A stretch of DNA of 64,000 bases from Ideonella sp. A 288. Lineage in GTDB: Bacteria; Pseudomonadota; Gammaproteobacteria; Burkholderiales; Burkholderiaceae_C. Position numbers and translations under genes: made by a program. Shown piece by piece: positions 10,517-18,192 of the stretch. How positions within the stretch are numbered: position 1 is the first letter of the stretch; every line of letters begins with the position of its first letter. The DNA lies in the NCBI RefSeq assembly GCF_002198735.1, contig NZ_MWLO01000117.1, forward strand, positions 1-64,000, read 5' to 3'. The notes beneath the pieces were generated by a model that did not search any database, was not told where the DNA came from, and saw only the letters and a program-made list of their open reading frames with translations.

Positions 10517-11340
10517 CCACCACCGACAAGTCTGCCGCCCTCGACGCCTGCATCGCCCACCTGTGCACGCGCGTCGGCGATGAACCGCCCCGCGTCGCCG
10601 TGCTGCTGGGCTCCGGCTGGGGCGCGCTGGCCGGCCTGGTCCAGCAGCCGCGGCGCATCGCCTACGCCGACCTGCCGGGCTTCCCGGCCGCGGGCGTCGG
10701 CGGGCACGCCGGCGAACTGGTGCTGGGGCGCCTGGGCGCGCAGCCGGTGGCGGTGCTGGCCGGCCGCGTGCACACCTACGAGAACGACCGCGCCGACAAC
10801 ATGGCGCTGCCGATACGCGCACTTGGCGCGTTGGGTTGCCAGGTGCTGGTGCAGACCAATGCCGCCGGCAGCCTGGACGCGACGATGCCGCCCGGCAGCC
10901 TGATGCTGCTGGCCGACCACATCAACCTGCCGCAGCGCTCGCCGCTGGTCGGCTGGCCCGATGCCGACCGCTTCGTGGCGATGACCGATGCCTACGACCC
11001 CGCGCTGCGCCGCCATGCGCAGGCGGTGGCCGCGGGCCTGGGCCGCCCGCTGCCCGAGGGCGTGTACCTGTGGTGCCTGGGCCCGCAGTTCGAGACGCCG
11101 GCCGAGATCCGCATGGCCGCGCTGATGGGCGCGCAGGCCGTGGGCATGAGCACGGTGCCCGAGACCATCGTCGCGCGCCATGCCGGCCTGCGGGTGCTGG
11201 CGATGTCGCTGATGACCAACATGGCCGCCGGCCTGAGCACCGAGACGCTGAGCCACGCGCACACGCTGAGCCAGGCCCAGTCGGCCGGCGACGGCCCGGC
11301 GCGGCTGCTGGCCGAGGTCATCGGCACCTTGTCGCTGTGA
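10513..11340 (+). CDS. Purine nucleoside phosphorylase, trimeric (family 2) type
   Basis: It phosphorolyses inosine, guanosine or xanthosine to the free base and ribose-1-phosphate. The 275 residues show the family-2 landmarks in order: VLLGSGWGAL, the phosphate-site GRVHTYE, LVQTNAAGSLD, YLWCLGPQFETPAEIRM, VGMSTVPETIVARH and SLMTNMAAGL. Guanosine/inosine and xanthosine phosphorylases share these motifs, so the exact base preference is left open and no symbol is given. The start overlaps the cdd stop, and deoA begins seven bases after its stop. Confidence 0.9.
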   Translation: MTTTDKSAALDACIAHLCTRVGDEPPRVAVLLGSGWGALAGLVQQPRRIAYADLPGFPAAGVGGHAGELVLGRLGAQPVAVLAGRVHTYENDRADNMALPIRALGALGCQVLVQTNAAGSLDATMPPGSLMLLADHINLPQRSPLVGWPDADRFVAMTDAYDPALRRHAQAVAAGLGRPLPEGVYLWCLGPQFETPAEIRMAALMGAQAVGMSTVPETIVARHAGLRVLAMSLMTNMAAGLSTETLSHAHTLSQAQSAGDGPARLLAEVIGTLSL

Positions 11341-11347
11341 GCCGGTG

Positions 11348-12685
11348 ATGCTCGCCCAGGAGGTGATCCGTCGCAAGCGCGATGGCGCGGCGCTCGAGCC
11401 CGCCGAGATCGGCGCGTTCGTCGACGGCCTGACCACCGGCGCCTGGAGCGAAGGCCAGGTGGCCGCGCTGGCCATGGCCATCGTGTGGCGCGGCATGACG
11501 GCGGCCGAAACCGTGTCGCTGACGCAGGCCATGGTGCGCTCGGGCCAGGTGCTGCACTGGGACGCGCAGGCGCTGGGCGGCCCGGTGCTGGACAAGCACT
11601 CCACCGGCGGCGTCGGCGACAAGGTGAGCCTGATGCTGGCGCCCATCGTCGCGGCCTGCGGTGGCTTCGTGCCGATGGTCTCGGGCCGCGGGCTGGGCCA
11701 CACCGGTGGCACGCTGGACAAGCTGGCGTCGATTCCCGGTTACGACGTGGCGCCCAGCGTCGACCGCCTGCGGCAGGTGGTGGCGCAGGTGGGCTGCGCC
11801 ATCATCGGCCAGACCGCCGACCTGGCGCCGGCCGACCGCCGCCTGTACGCGGTGCGCGACGTCACCGCCACGGTCGAATCGGTGCCGCTGATCACCGCGA
11901 GCATCCTGTCGAAGAAGCTGGCCGCCGGCCTGCACGGCCTGGTGATGGACGTGAAGCTGGGCAACGGGGCCTTTGCGGCCGAGCCGGCCTTCGCGCGCGC
12001 GCTGGCGCAGTCGATCGTCGACGTGGCGGGCGGCGCCGGCCTGCCCACGCGGGCGCTGGTCACCGACATGAACTCGGTGCTGGGCCGCCAGGTCGGCAAC
12101 GCACTGGAAGTGCGTGAGGCGATCGAGTTCCTCACCGGCCGTGCGTCGCAGGCCCCGGCGCGCGAGCCCCGGCTGCTGGAGGCAACGCGCGAGCTGAGCG
12201 CCGAGCTGCTGTGCCTCGGCGGCCTGGCGGCCGATCTGGCGGCCGCGCGAGGACGCGTCGATCACGTGCTGGCCTCCGGCGTGGCGGCGGAGCAGTTCGC
12301 CCGCATGGTGCACGCGCTGGGCGGCCCGGCCGACCTGGTCGACCGACCCGGCGCGCACCTGTCCCTGGCGCCGGTGGTCCGCGCCGTGCCGGCCCCGCGC
12401 GACGGGTTCATCACTGCCATGGCCACGCGCGACATCGGCTTGGCGCTGATCGAACTCGGTGGCGGGCGGCGGCAGGCTGGCGATGCGATCGACCCCCGCG
12501 TGGGCTTCGCCGGGGTGCAGCCGGTGGGGGCCCCGGTGCAGGCCGGCGAGCCGCTGGCCTGGGTGCATGCCGCCAGCAACGCAAAGGCCGAAGCGGCCAT
12601 CCGTTCGCTCCGCGACAGCCTCACCCTGGCAGACGGGCCACCGCCTGAGGCCCCGGTGGTGCTGTCGCGCATTCCCGGCGACTGA
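11348..12685 (+). CDS. deoA: Thymidine phosphorylase
   Basis: It splits thymidine and deoxyuridine into base and 2-deoxyribose-1-phosphate. The 445 residues match the usual length of about 440. The pyrimidine phosphorylase signature is present: LDKHSTGGVGDKVSL, then SGRGLGHTGGTLDKL. The phosphate and dimer segments ITASILSKKLAAGL and MDVKLGNGAF follow. ATG at 11348 is chosen over the GTG three bases earlier. It is seven bases from the PNP stop and is the last enzyme of the tight cdd-PNP-deoA unit. Confidence 0.93.
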   Translation: MLAQEVIRRKRDGAALEPAEIGAFVDGLTTGAWSEGQVAALAMAIVWRGMTAAETVSLTQAMVRSGQVLHWDAQALGGPVLDKHSTGGVGDKVSLMLAPIVAACGGFVPMVSGRGLGHTGGTLDKLASIPGYDVAPSVDRLRQVVAQVGCAIIGQTADLAPADRRLYAVRDVTATVESVPLITASILSKKLAAGLHGLVMDVKLGNGAFAAEPAFARALAQSIVDVAGGAGLPTRALVTDMNSVLGRQVGNALEVREAIEFLTGRASQAPAREPRLLEATRELSAELLCLGGLAADLAAARGRVDHVLASGVAAEQFARMVHALGGPADLVDRPGAHLSLAPVVRAVPAPRDGFITAMATRDIGLALIELGGGRRQAGDAIDPRVGFAGVQPVGAPVQAGEPLAWVHAASNAKAEAAIRSLRDSLTLADGPPPEAPVVLSRIPGD

Positions 12686-12784
12686 CCGACGGCGCCAGGG
12701 GCCGAGGCGACGATGGGGTGTCGCGTCGATCGCTGACTACACTGCCAGCCATCACGACAAGGCCGACAGGCCAGGATGACCCGC

Positions 12785-13882
12785 ATGACACGCTCGTTCC
12801 TGATCGCCGCGCTGTGCGTGGTGCTCGCCGCCTGCGGCGGCAGCGACACACCGCCCGAGCCACCCTCGCTCGAGGTGGTGGGCCGGCTCAGCGTGCCGGG
12901 CGGCCGCGTCCACGGCCTAGCCCTCTCAGGCCCGCTGGTGCATGTGGCTGCCGGCTTCGACGGCCTGCTGGTGGTGGACGTGGCGGACCTGAGCCTGCCG
13001 CGCATCGTCGGCGGCGTACCGCCGAAGGAGCCTTTTGCCACCGCGTCCGACAACGTGGTGGCCGTGGCCGTCGACGGGCGCCTGGCCGTGCTCGCGGTCG
13101 CGCCGGGATGCGTCGGCACCTGCCAGCTCAGCCTCGAGCTGCGGGTCTTCGACCTGTCGATCCCGACGTCGCCGAAGTTGCTGTCCACCTTGCCCGAGGG
13201 CACGCGCAGCATCGCGCTGTCGGGTCAGCGTTTGTATGCCGTGCGCGACGCCTTCGGCTTCGACGCCAATGGCAGCAGCAGCTTCGGCCGGCTCGACGTG
13301 ATCGACCTGGCCGATCCGGCGCGTCCGCGGCTGCTGGGCGCCGTGGCGGTGGCGGCCAACGGGGCGATCGCGTTGCAGGGGCAGCGCCTGGCCATCGCCT
13401 TCAGCGGGTGCGCGCCTGCTGGGTCTGGCGCGCAGGTCGTCGACATCACCGATCCGCTGGCGCCCCGCGTGGTGGCCAGCCAGGGCTGCGGCATCAGCGT
13501 CTCCGGGGCGTCGACGGCGGCGCTGGGTGATGCCTCGCTGTATGTGGTGCATGGCGACCCGAGCCTCGACATCCATCGCCTGGCCGGCCCCGGTTTCGAG
13601 GCCACCCGGTGGTCGCTGGCCAACGCCGCCCAGGGCGTGGACCGGCTCGGCACCACGCTCTATGTCACGCAGCAGGCGCAGGGCGTGGCGGTGTTCGACC
13701 TGTCGCTGCCGCTGCCGCCGAATCCACCGCAGGCGGTGTTGACGCCGTCGCAATCGGTCGCCACTCGGTCACCGGCGCTGGCGGTGCGGGTGGCCGACGG
13801 CGTGGGCGTGGCCGTCACCGACGCCGCGGCCGCCGATGCGCTGGTGCCGCGGCAGGGGCTGGAGTTCTTCCGGCCGAAGTGA
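12785..13882 (+). CDS. Lipoprotein with repeated beta-propeller-like (LVIVD-type) motifs, function unknown
   Basis: The N-terminus MTRSFLIAALCVVLAAC with GG following is a lipoprotein signal peptide with the lipobox LAAC, so the product should be lipid-anchored in the cell envelope. The rest shows repeated units of the pattern LLVVDVADLSLPRIVGGV, RVFDLSIPTSPKLLSTL, VIDLADPARPRLLGAV and VVDITDPLAPRVVAS, spaced 60-80 residues, as in LVIVD/propeller proteins. ATG at 12785 is preferred because AGGA sits eight bases upstream; an ATG at 12776 would add three residues. It lies between deoA and deoC although no enzymatic role in nucleoside catabolism is evident. A TACACT at 12738-12743 could be its -10 element. 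Confidence 0.75.
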   Translation: MTRSFLIAALCVVLAACGGSDTPPEPPSLEVVGRLSVPGGRVHGLALSGPLVHVAAGFDGLLVVDVADLSLPRIVGGVPPKEPFATASDNVVAVAVDGRLAVLAVAPGCVGTCQLSLELRVFDLSIPTSPKLLSTLPEGTRSIALSGQRLYAVRDAFGFDANGSSSFGRLDVIDLADPARPRLLGAVAVAANGAIALQGQRLAIAFSGCAPAGSGAQVVDITDPLAPRVVASQGCGISVSGASTAALGDASLYVVHGDPSLDIHRLAGPGFEATRWSLANAAQGVDRLGTTLYVTQQAQGVAVFDLSLPLPPNPPQAVLTPSQSVATRSPALAVRVADGVGVAVTDAAAADALVPRQGLEFFRPK

Positions 13883-14143
13883 CGCACCCCGGGGTCGGGC
13901 ACACGGCTGCGCAGTGCCTTGCCTGGCCGGCCGTGACCGGCTCGGCGACCGCGATCGAACCTGAACGAGAGCGCCTGTGAACACGCAGGCCCAAGCACGC
14001 AGCGACAATCCGTCGTACAAACGCTGAACGTGGCGGCGACCGCATGGAGACAGGGATGAGCGACAGCCGGTGGGCGATGGGCCGGCGGCCTGGCCGAAGG
14101 GCGGCGGGCCGGCCAGAGCATTCGATGAAACTGCGGGGGCGCG

Positions 14144-15112
14144 ATGGCCACTGACGGCCTGCGCCTGAACCCCGGCAGCGGGTTCGACCTCGCCCGCGTG
14201 CAGGCCGTGCGCGTCAACGCGCCGGCCGTGGCGCGTCGCACCGCGTCGCTCAACGCCTCGCGCTCGGTGAAGGGCGCCCACCAGGCCGCCTGGCTGGTCA
14301 AGGCCATCCAGTGCATCGACCTCACCACGCTGTCGGGCGACGACACGCCCGGTCGCGTGCAGCGCCTGTGTGCCAAGGCGCGCCGGCCGTTGCGCGCCGA
14401 CCTGGTGGCCGCGCTGGGGCTGGCCGACCTGCCGGGCGGGCTGCGGGTGGGCGCGGTGTGCGTCTACCACGAGATGGTGGCGCCGGCCGTGCAGGCCCTG
14501 GCCGTCAGCGGCATCCCGGTGGCGGCGGTGTCCACGGGGTTTCCGGCCGGCCTGTCGCCGCTGGAGACGCGGCTGCGCGAGATCGAGTTGTCGGTGGCGG
14601 CCGGCGCCGCCGAGATCGACATCGTGATCAGCCGCCGCCAGGTGCTGCTGCAAGACTGGCGCGGCCTGTACGACGAGGTGCGCGCCATGCGCGCGGCCTG
14701 CGGCGCGGCGCACCTGAAGGCCATCCTGGCCACCGGTGAGCTGCAGACGCTGGAGAACGTCGCCCGCGCCTCGTGGGTGTGCATGATGGCCGGCGCCGAC
14801 TTCATCAAGACCTCCACCGGCAAGGAGCCGGTGAACGCCACGCCCGAGGTGTCGCTGGTGATGGTGCGGGCGATCCGCGACTACCTCGACGAGACCGGCC
14901 ACGTCGTCGGCTACAAGCCGGCCGGCGGCATCTCGTCGGCCAAGGCGGCCCTGCAGTACCTGGCGCTGATCCGCGAGGAACTGGGGACGCGCTGGCTCGA
15001 CCCGGCGCTGTTCCGCTTCGGCGCGTCCAGCCTCCTCACCGACCTCGAGCGACAGCTCGAGCACCATGTCACCGGCGCCTACAGCGCGTCGTGGCGCCAC
15101 GCCATGCCCTGA
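14144..15112 (+). CDS. deoC: Deoxyribose-phosphate aldolase
   Basis: It cleaves 2-deoxyribose-5-phosphate to glyceraldehyde-3-phosphate and acetaldehyde, finishing deoxynucleoside breakdown. The Schiff-base lysine is K222 in DFIKTSTGK, the second catalytic lysine is K258 in GYKPAGGIS, and LKAILATGEL contributes K192. At 322 residues it is longer than E. coli DeoC (about 259) because of an N-terminal extension of about 50 residues, as in the longer subfamily. The gap before it (13883-14143, 261 bases) holds no gene I can support. The aldehyde dehydrogenase starts five bases after its stop, an obvious partner for the acetaldehyde produced. Confidence 0.92.
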   Translation: MATDGLRLNPGSGFDLARVQAVRVNAPAVARRTASLNASRSVKGAHQAAWLVKAIQCIDLTTLSGDDTPGRVQRLCAKARRPLRADLVAALGLADLPGGLRVGAVCVYHEMVAPAVQALAVSGIPVAAVSTGFPAGLSPLETRLREIELSVAAGAAEIDIVISRRQVLLQDWRGLYDEVRAMRAACGAAHLKAILATGELQTLENVARASWVCMMAGADFIKTSTGKEPVNATPEVSLVMVRAIRDYLDETGHVVGYKPAGGISSAKAALQYLALIREELGTRWLDPALFRFGASSLLTDLERQLEHHVTGAYSASWRHAMP

Positions 15113-15117
15113 GCCCC

Positions 15118-17466
15118 ATGCCCCCTTCGATCACCGACCTGCTGACCACCATGGACTACGGCCCCTCGCCCGAATCGGCCCAGCCGGCCCTCGACTGGCT
15201 GGCCGGCCATGGCCGGCGCTTCGGCCACTTCATCGGGGGCACCTGGGTGGCCGGGGCAGGGCACTTCGACAGCGTCAACCCGGCCGATGGCCAGGTGCTG
15301 GCGCAGGTGGCCCAGGCCGGCGCGGCGGAGGTGCAGGCCGCCGTGGCGGCGGCCGAGGCGGCGCAGGCCGGCTGGGCGGCGCTGGGCAGCCACGGCCGGG
15401 CGCGGCACCTGTATGCCCTGGCCCGGGCGCTGCAGCGCCACGCACGCCTGTTCGCGGTGCTCGAGACCCTGGACAACGGCAAGACCATCCGCGAGACCCG
15501 CGATGTGGACGTGCCGCTGGCCGCGCGCCACTTCTACCACCACGCGGGCTGGGCGCAACTGCTCGACCGCGAGTTCCCGCGGCACCGTGCGCTGGGCGTG
15601 GTGGGGCAGATCGTGCCGTGGAACTTTCCGCTGCTGATGCTGGCCTGGAAGATCGCGCCGGCGCTGGCCTGCGGCAACACCGTGGTGTTCAAGCCGGCCG
15701 AGCAGACCTCGCTCACCGCGTTGCGCTTTGCCGAGTTGTGCACCGAGGTCGGCCTGCCGCCGGGGGTGGTCAGCATCGTCACCGGCGACGGCGAGACCGG
15801 CCGCGCGATCGTCGACCATGCGCGCATCGCCAAGATCGCCTTCACCGGCTCCACCGAGGTGGGCCGTGCGATCCGCCGCGCCACCGCCGGCAGCGGCAAG
15901 CGCCTGAGCCTGGAACTGGGCGGCAAGTCGCCGTTCATCGTCTTTGCCGATGCCGACCTCGACGCGGCCTGCGAGGGCCTGGTCGACAGCATCTTCTTCA
16001 ACCAGGGTCAGGTGTGCTGCGCCGGCTCGCGGCTGCTGGTGCAGGAGGGCGTGGCGCCGCGCCTGCTGGCCAAGCTGGAGCGGCGCATGGCGCAGATCCG
16101 CGTCGGCCACCCGCTGGACAAGTCCACCGACATGGGCCACCTGGTCGACCGCACGCAGTGGCAGCGCGTGGCCGGCTTCGTCGATCGGGCGCGCGAACAG
16201 GGGGCGCGCATCGTGCAGCCCGGGGCCGCGGTGCTGGCCGAGGCGTCGGCGGGCTGTGCCTACCCGCCGACGCTGGTGTGCGATGTGGACGGGTCGTTCG
16301 AGATCGTGCGCGACGAGGTGTTCGGCCCGGTGCTCACCGCACAGACCTTCCGCACCCCGGCCGAGGCCGTGGACCTGGCCAACAACACCGCCTACGGCCT
16401 GGCCGCCTGCGTCTGGAGCGAATCGATCGGCCTGGCGCTCGACGTGGCGCCCCGGCTGCAGGCCGGCGTGGTGTGGGTGAACGCGGCCAACCTGTTCGAT
16501 GCGGCCTGCGGCTTCGGCGGTTATCGCGAATCGGGCTTCGGCCGCGAAGGCGGTCGCGAAGGCCTGCGCGAGTACCTGCGGGCGGTGGACGACGCGCCGG
16601 TGGTGCCGACGGCGTCGGGCCCGGCCCGGGCCGCAGGACCGGCCGGCCACACGATCGACCGCACCCCCAAGCTGTACATCGGCGGACAGCAGGCGCGGCC
16701 CGACGGCGGCGCGACGCGCGTGCTGCGGGACGATGGCGGCCAGCCGATCGGCAGCGTGCCGGTGGGCAACCGCAAGGACATCCGAAATGCCGTCGAGGCG
16801 GCGCGCGCGGCCCAGGGCTGGGCGCGCCAGACGGCCCATGGCCGCGCCCAGGTGCTGTACTACCTGGCCGAGAACCTCGATGCGCAGCGCGCCCGGCTGG
16901 TGCAGGTGCTGGGCCAGACGCTCGGCGAGGCGGCGGCCGATGCCGAGGTCGATCGCGCCATCGGCCACCTGTTCGATGCCGCGGCGTGGGCGGACAAGCA
17001 CGATGGCGCCGTGCACCAGCCGCCCCTGCACGGCGTGGTGCTGGCGCTGCACGAGCCGATGGGCATCGTCGGCATCGTGGCGCCCGACGACGCACCGCTG
17101 TCGGGCCTGGTCGCGCTGGCAGCGCCGGCGATGGCCATGGGCAACCGCGTGGTGGTGGTGCCGTCGCGGGTGCACCCGCTGGTGTCGGCCGAACTGAGCG
17201 TGCTGGCCGACACGTCCGACCTGCCGGGCGGCGTGCTCAACCTGGTCACCGGGGATGCCGACGCGCTGGGCGACACGCTGGCCGCGCATGCCGAGGTGGC
17301 GGCGTTCTGGGCCCCCGGGGCGACGGCGGTCCAGGCGCAGCGTTTCGAGCAGTTGTCGGCCGGCAACCTGAAGCGCACCTGGGTCGGCGCCGGGTGGCCT
17401 GGCGCGCGAGAAATGCTGTATCTCGCGACGCAGGTCAAGAACGTCTGGGTGCCCTACGGCACATGA
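15118..17466 (+). CDS. Two-domain aldehyde dehydrogenase family protein
   Basis: NAD(P)-dependent aldehyde oxidation is the expected reaction. The first 500 residues are a complete dehydrogenase: PWNFPLLMLAWKIAPALACGNTVVFKPAEQTS, catalytic E266 in LELGGKS and catalytic C300 in QGQVCCAGSR. Residues about 515-782 are a second, partial copy. It has a cofactor-domain-like part (PMGIVGIVAPDDAPLSGLVALAAPAMAMGNRVVV) but no catalytic cysteine, and ends FWAPGATAVQAQRFEQLSAGNLKRTWVGAGWP. This degenerate half may be structural. Its position five bases after deoC suggests oxidation of acetaldehyde released from deoxyribose. I see no frameshift; the fusion is continuous. Confidence 0.88.
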   Translation: MPPSITDLLTTMDYGPSPESAQPALDWLAGHGRRFGHFIGGTWVAGAGHFDSVNPADGQVLAQVAQAGAAEVQAAVAAAEAAQAGWAALGSHGRARHLYALARALQRHARLFAVLETLDNGKTIRETRDVDVPLAARHFYHHAGWAQLLDREFPRHRALGVVGQIVPWNFPLLMLAWKIAPALACGNTVVFKPAEQTSLTALRFAELCTEVGLPPGVVSIVTGDGETGRAIVDHARIAKIAFTGSTEVGRAIRRATAGSGKRLSLELGGKSPFIVFADADLDAACEGLVDSIFFNQGQVCCAGSRLLVQEGVAPRLLAKLERRMAQIRVGHPLDKSTDMGHLVDRTQWQRVAGFVDRAREQGARIVQPGAAVLAEASAGCAYPPTLVCDVDGSFEIVRDEVFGPVLTAQTFRTPAEAVDLANNTAYGLAACVWSESIGLALDVAPRLQAGVVWVNAANLFDAACGFGGYRESGFGREGGREGLREYLRAVDDAPVVPTASGPARAAGPAGHTIDRTPKLYIGGQQARPDGGATRVLRDDGGQPIGSVPVGNRKDIRNAVEAARAAQGWARQTAHGRAQVLYYLAENLDAQRARLVQVLGQTLGEAAADAEVDRAIGHLFDAAAWADKHDGAVHQPPLHGVVLALHEPMGIVGIVAPDDAPLSGLVALAAPAMAMGNRVVVVPSRVHPLVSAELSVLADTSDLPGGVLNLVTGDADALGDTLAAHAEVAAFWAPGATAVQAQRFEQLSAGNLKRTWVGAGWPGAREMLYLATQVKNVWVPYGT

Positions 17467-17523
17467 TGCGGGTGTCGGTGTTCCCATGTCCGCTGCCGCC
17501 CGCCTCCGTCGCAGAGTGTCCGC

Positions 17524-18000
17524 ATGAAGCTGCCCTCGTCCAGCGTATGGGCTGAGTTCGCCGGCCCCGACCTGTCGGCCGATGCGTCGCCGGTGACGGG
17601 CCGCTGCCCACCGCCCGGCGTGATCGACCGGGTGGCCGATGCCGAGACCTCGCACCTCACCGTCCAGCCGGACGAGGGCCAGTGGCAGCCCTTCGTGCCC
17701 GGCGTGGCGATCAAGGTGCTCGATGAGCGCGAGGAGGTGCTGAGCTACCTGCTGCGGCTGGCGCCCGGTGCCGCGCTGCCCATGCATGCGCACCGCATGG
17801 ACGAAGAATGCCTGGTGCTCGCCGGCTCGCTGCGCATCGGCAGCGGCGTGGTGCTCGAGCAGGGTGCCTTCCACCTGGCGCGCCGAGGTTCGCTGCATGC
17901 CCGGATGACCAGCGACAGCGGCGCCACGCTGTACGTGCGCGGCGCCGTGCCCGAACTGATCGATCTCGTCGACCGAAGGTTCGGGGGTGGCGCACGGTGA
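17524..18000 (+). CDS. ChrR-like cupin domain protein
   Basis: This 158-residue protein has one cupin fold region resembling the C-terminal domain of ChrR-type anti-sigma factors. WQPFVPGVAIKVLDE is followed by YLLRLAPGAALPMHAHRMDEECLVLAGSLRIG, where H-x-H and a distal glutamate are candidate metal ligands. The zinc-binding N-terminal anti-sigma domain of ChrR (an H-x3-C-x2-C pattern) is not visible, and no ECF sigma gene is adjacent. It may be a stand-alone metal-binding cupin enzyme or sensor. It is the last plus-strand gene of the nucleoside island and converges with the cyclic-di-GMP gene. Confidence 0.75.
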   Translation: MKLPSSSVWAEFAGPDLSADASPVTGRCPPPGVIDRVADAETSHLTVQPDEGQWQPFVPGVAIKVLDEREEVLSYLLRLAPGAALPMHAHRMDEECLVLAGSLRIGSGVVLEQGAFHLARRGSLHARMTSDSGATLYVRGAVPELIDLVDRRFGGGAR

Positions 18001-18192
18001 CGTGGGCTCGAAGCGAGGAACCGCGACCGCTGGACGGCGTCATGTGAGCCGTGCGTCGCCCGGCCGACCTGCGACGTCAGACTTTGCAGGGTGGGCCGTG
18101 CGCCCGGCATCGAGACGCTCGGGCCGCTGCGCTGGCCTGTCGGCAAACAGTGGAACCCAGGGGCTCAAGCCGGCACGCGGCCCGTTCAGCCG

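Noticed and set aside
13883-14143. Possible small gene between the lipoprotein and deoC
   Set aside because: Short frames here lack ribosome-binding sites and any recognisable sequence.
16660-17466. A separate second aldehyde dehydrogenase gene or a frameshift
   Set aside because: The reading frame is continuous, with no stop or start between domains, so a fusion is the simpler reading.
15079-17898. 939-residue open frame opposite the aldehyde dehydrogenase and cupin genes
   Set aside because: It is an antisense frame without motifs, spanning two real genes and their gap.
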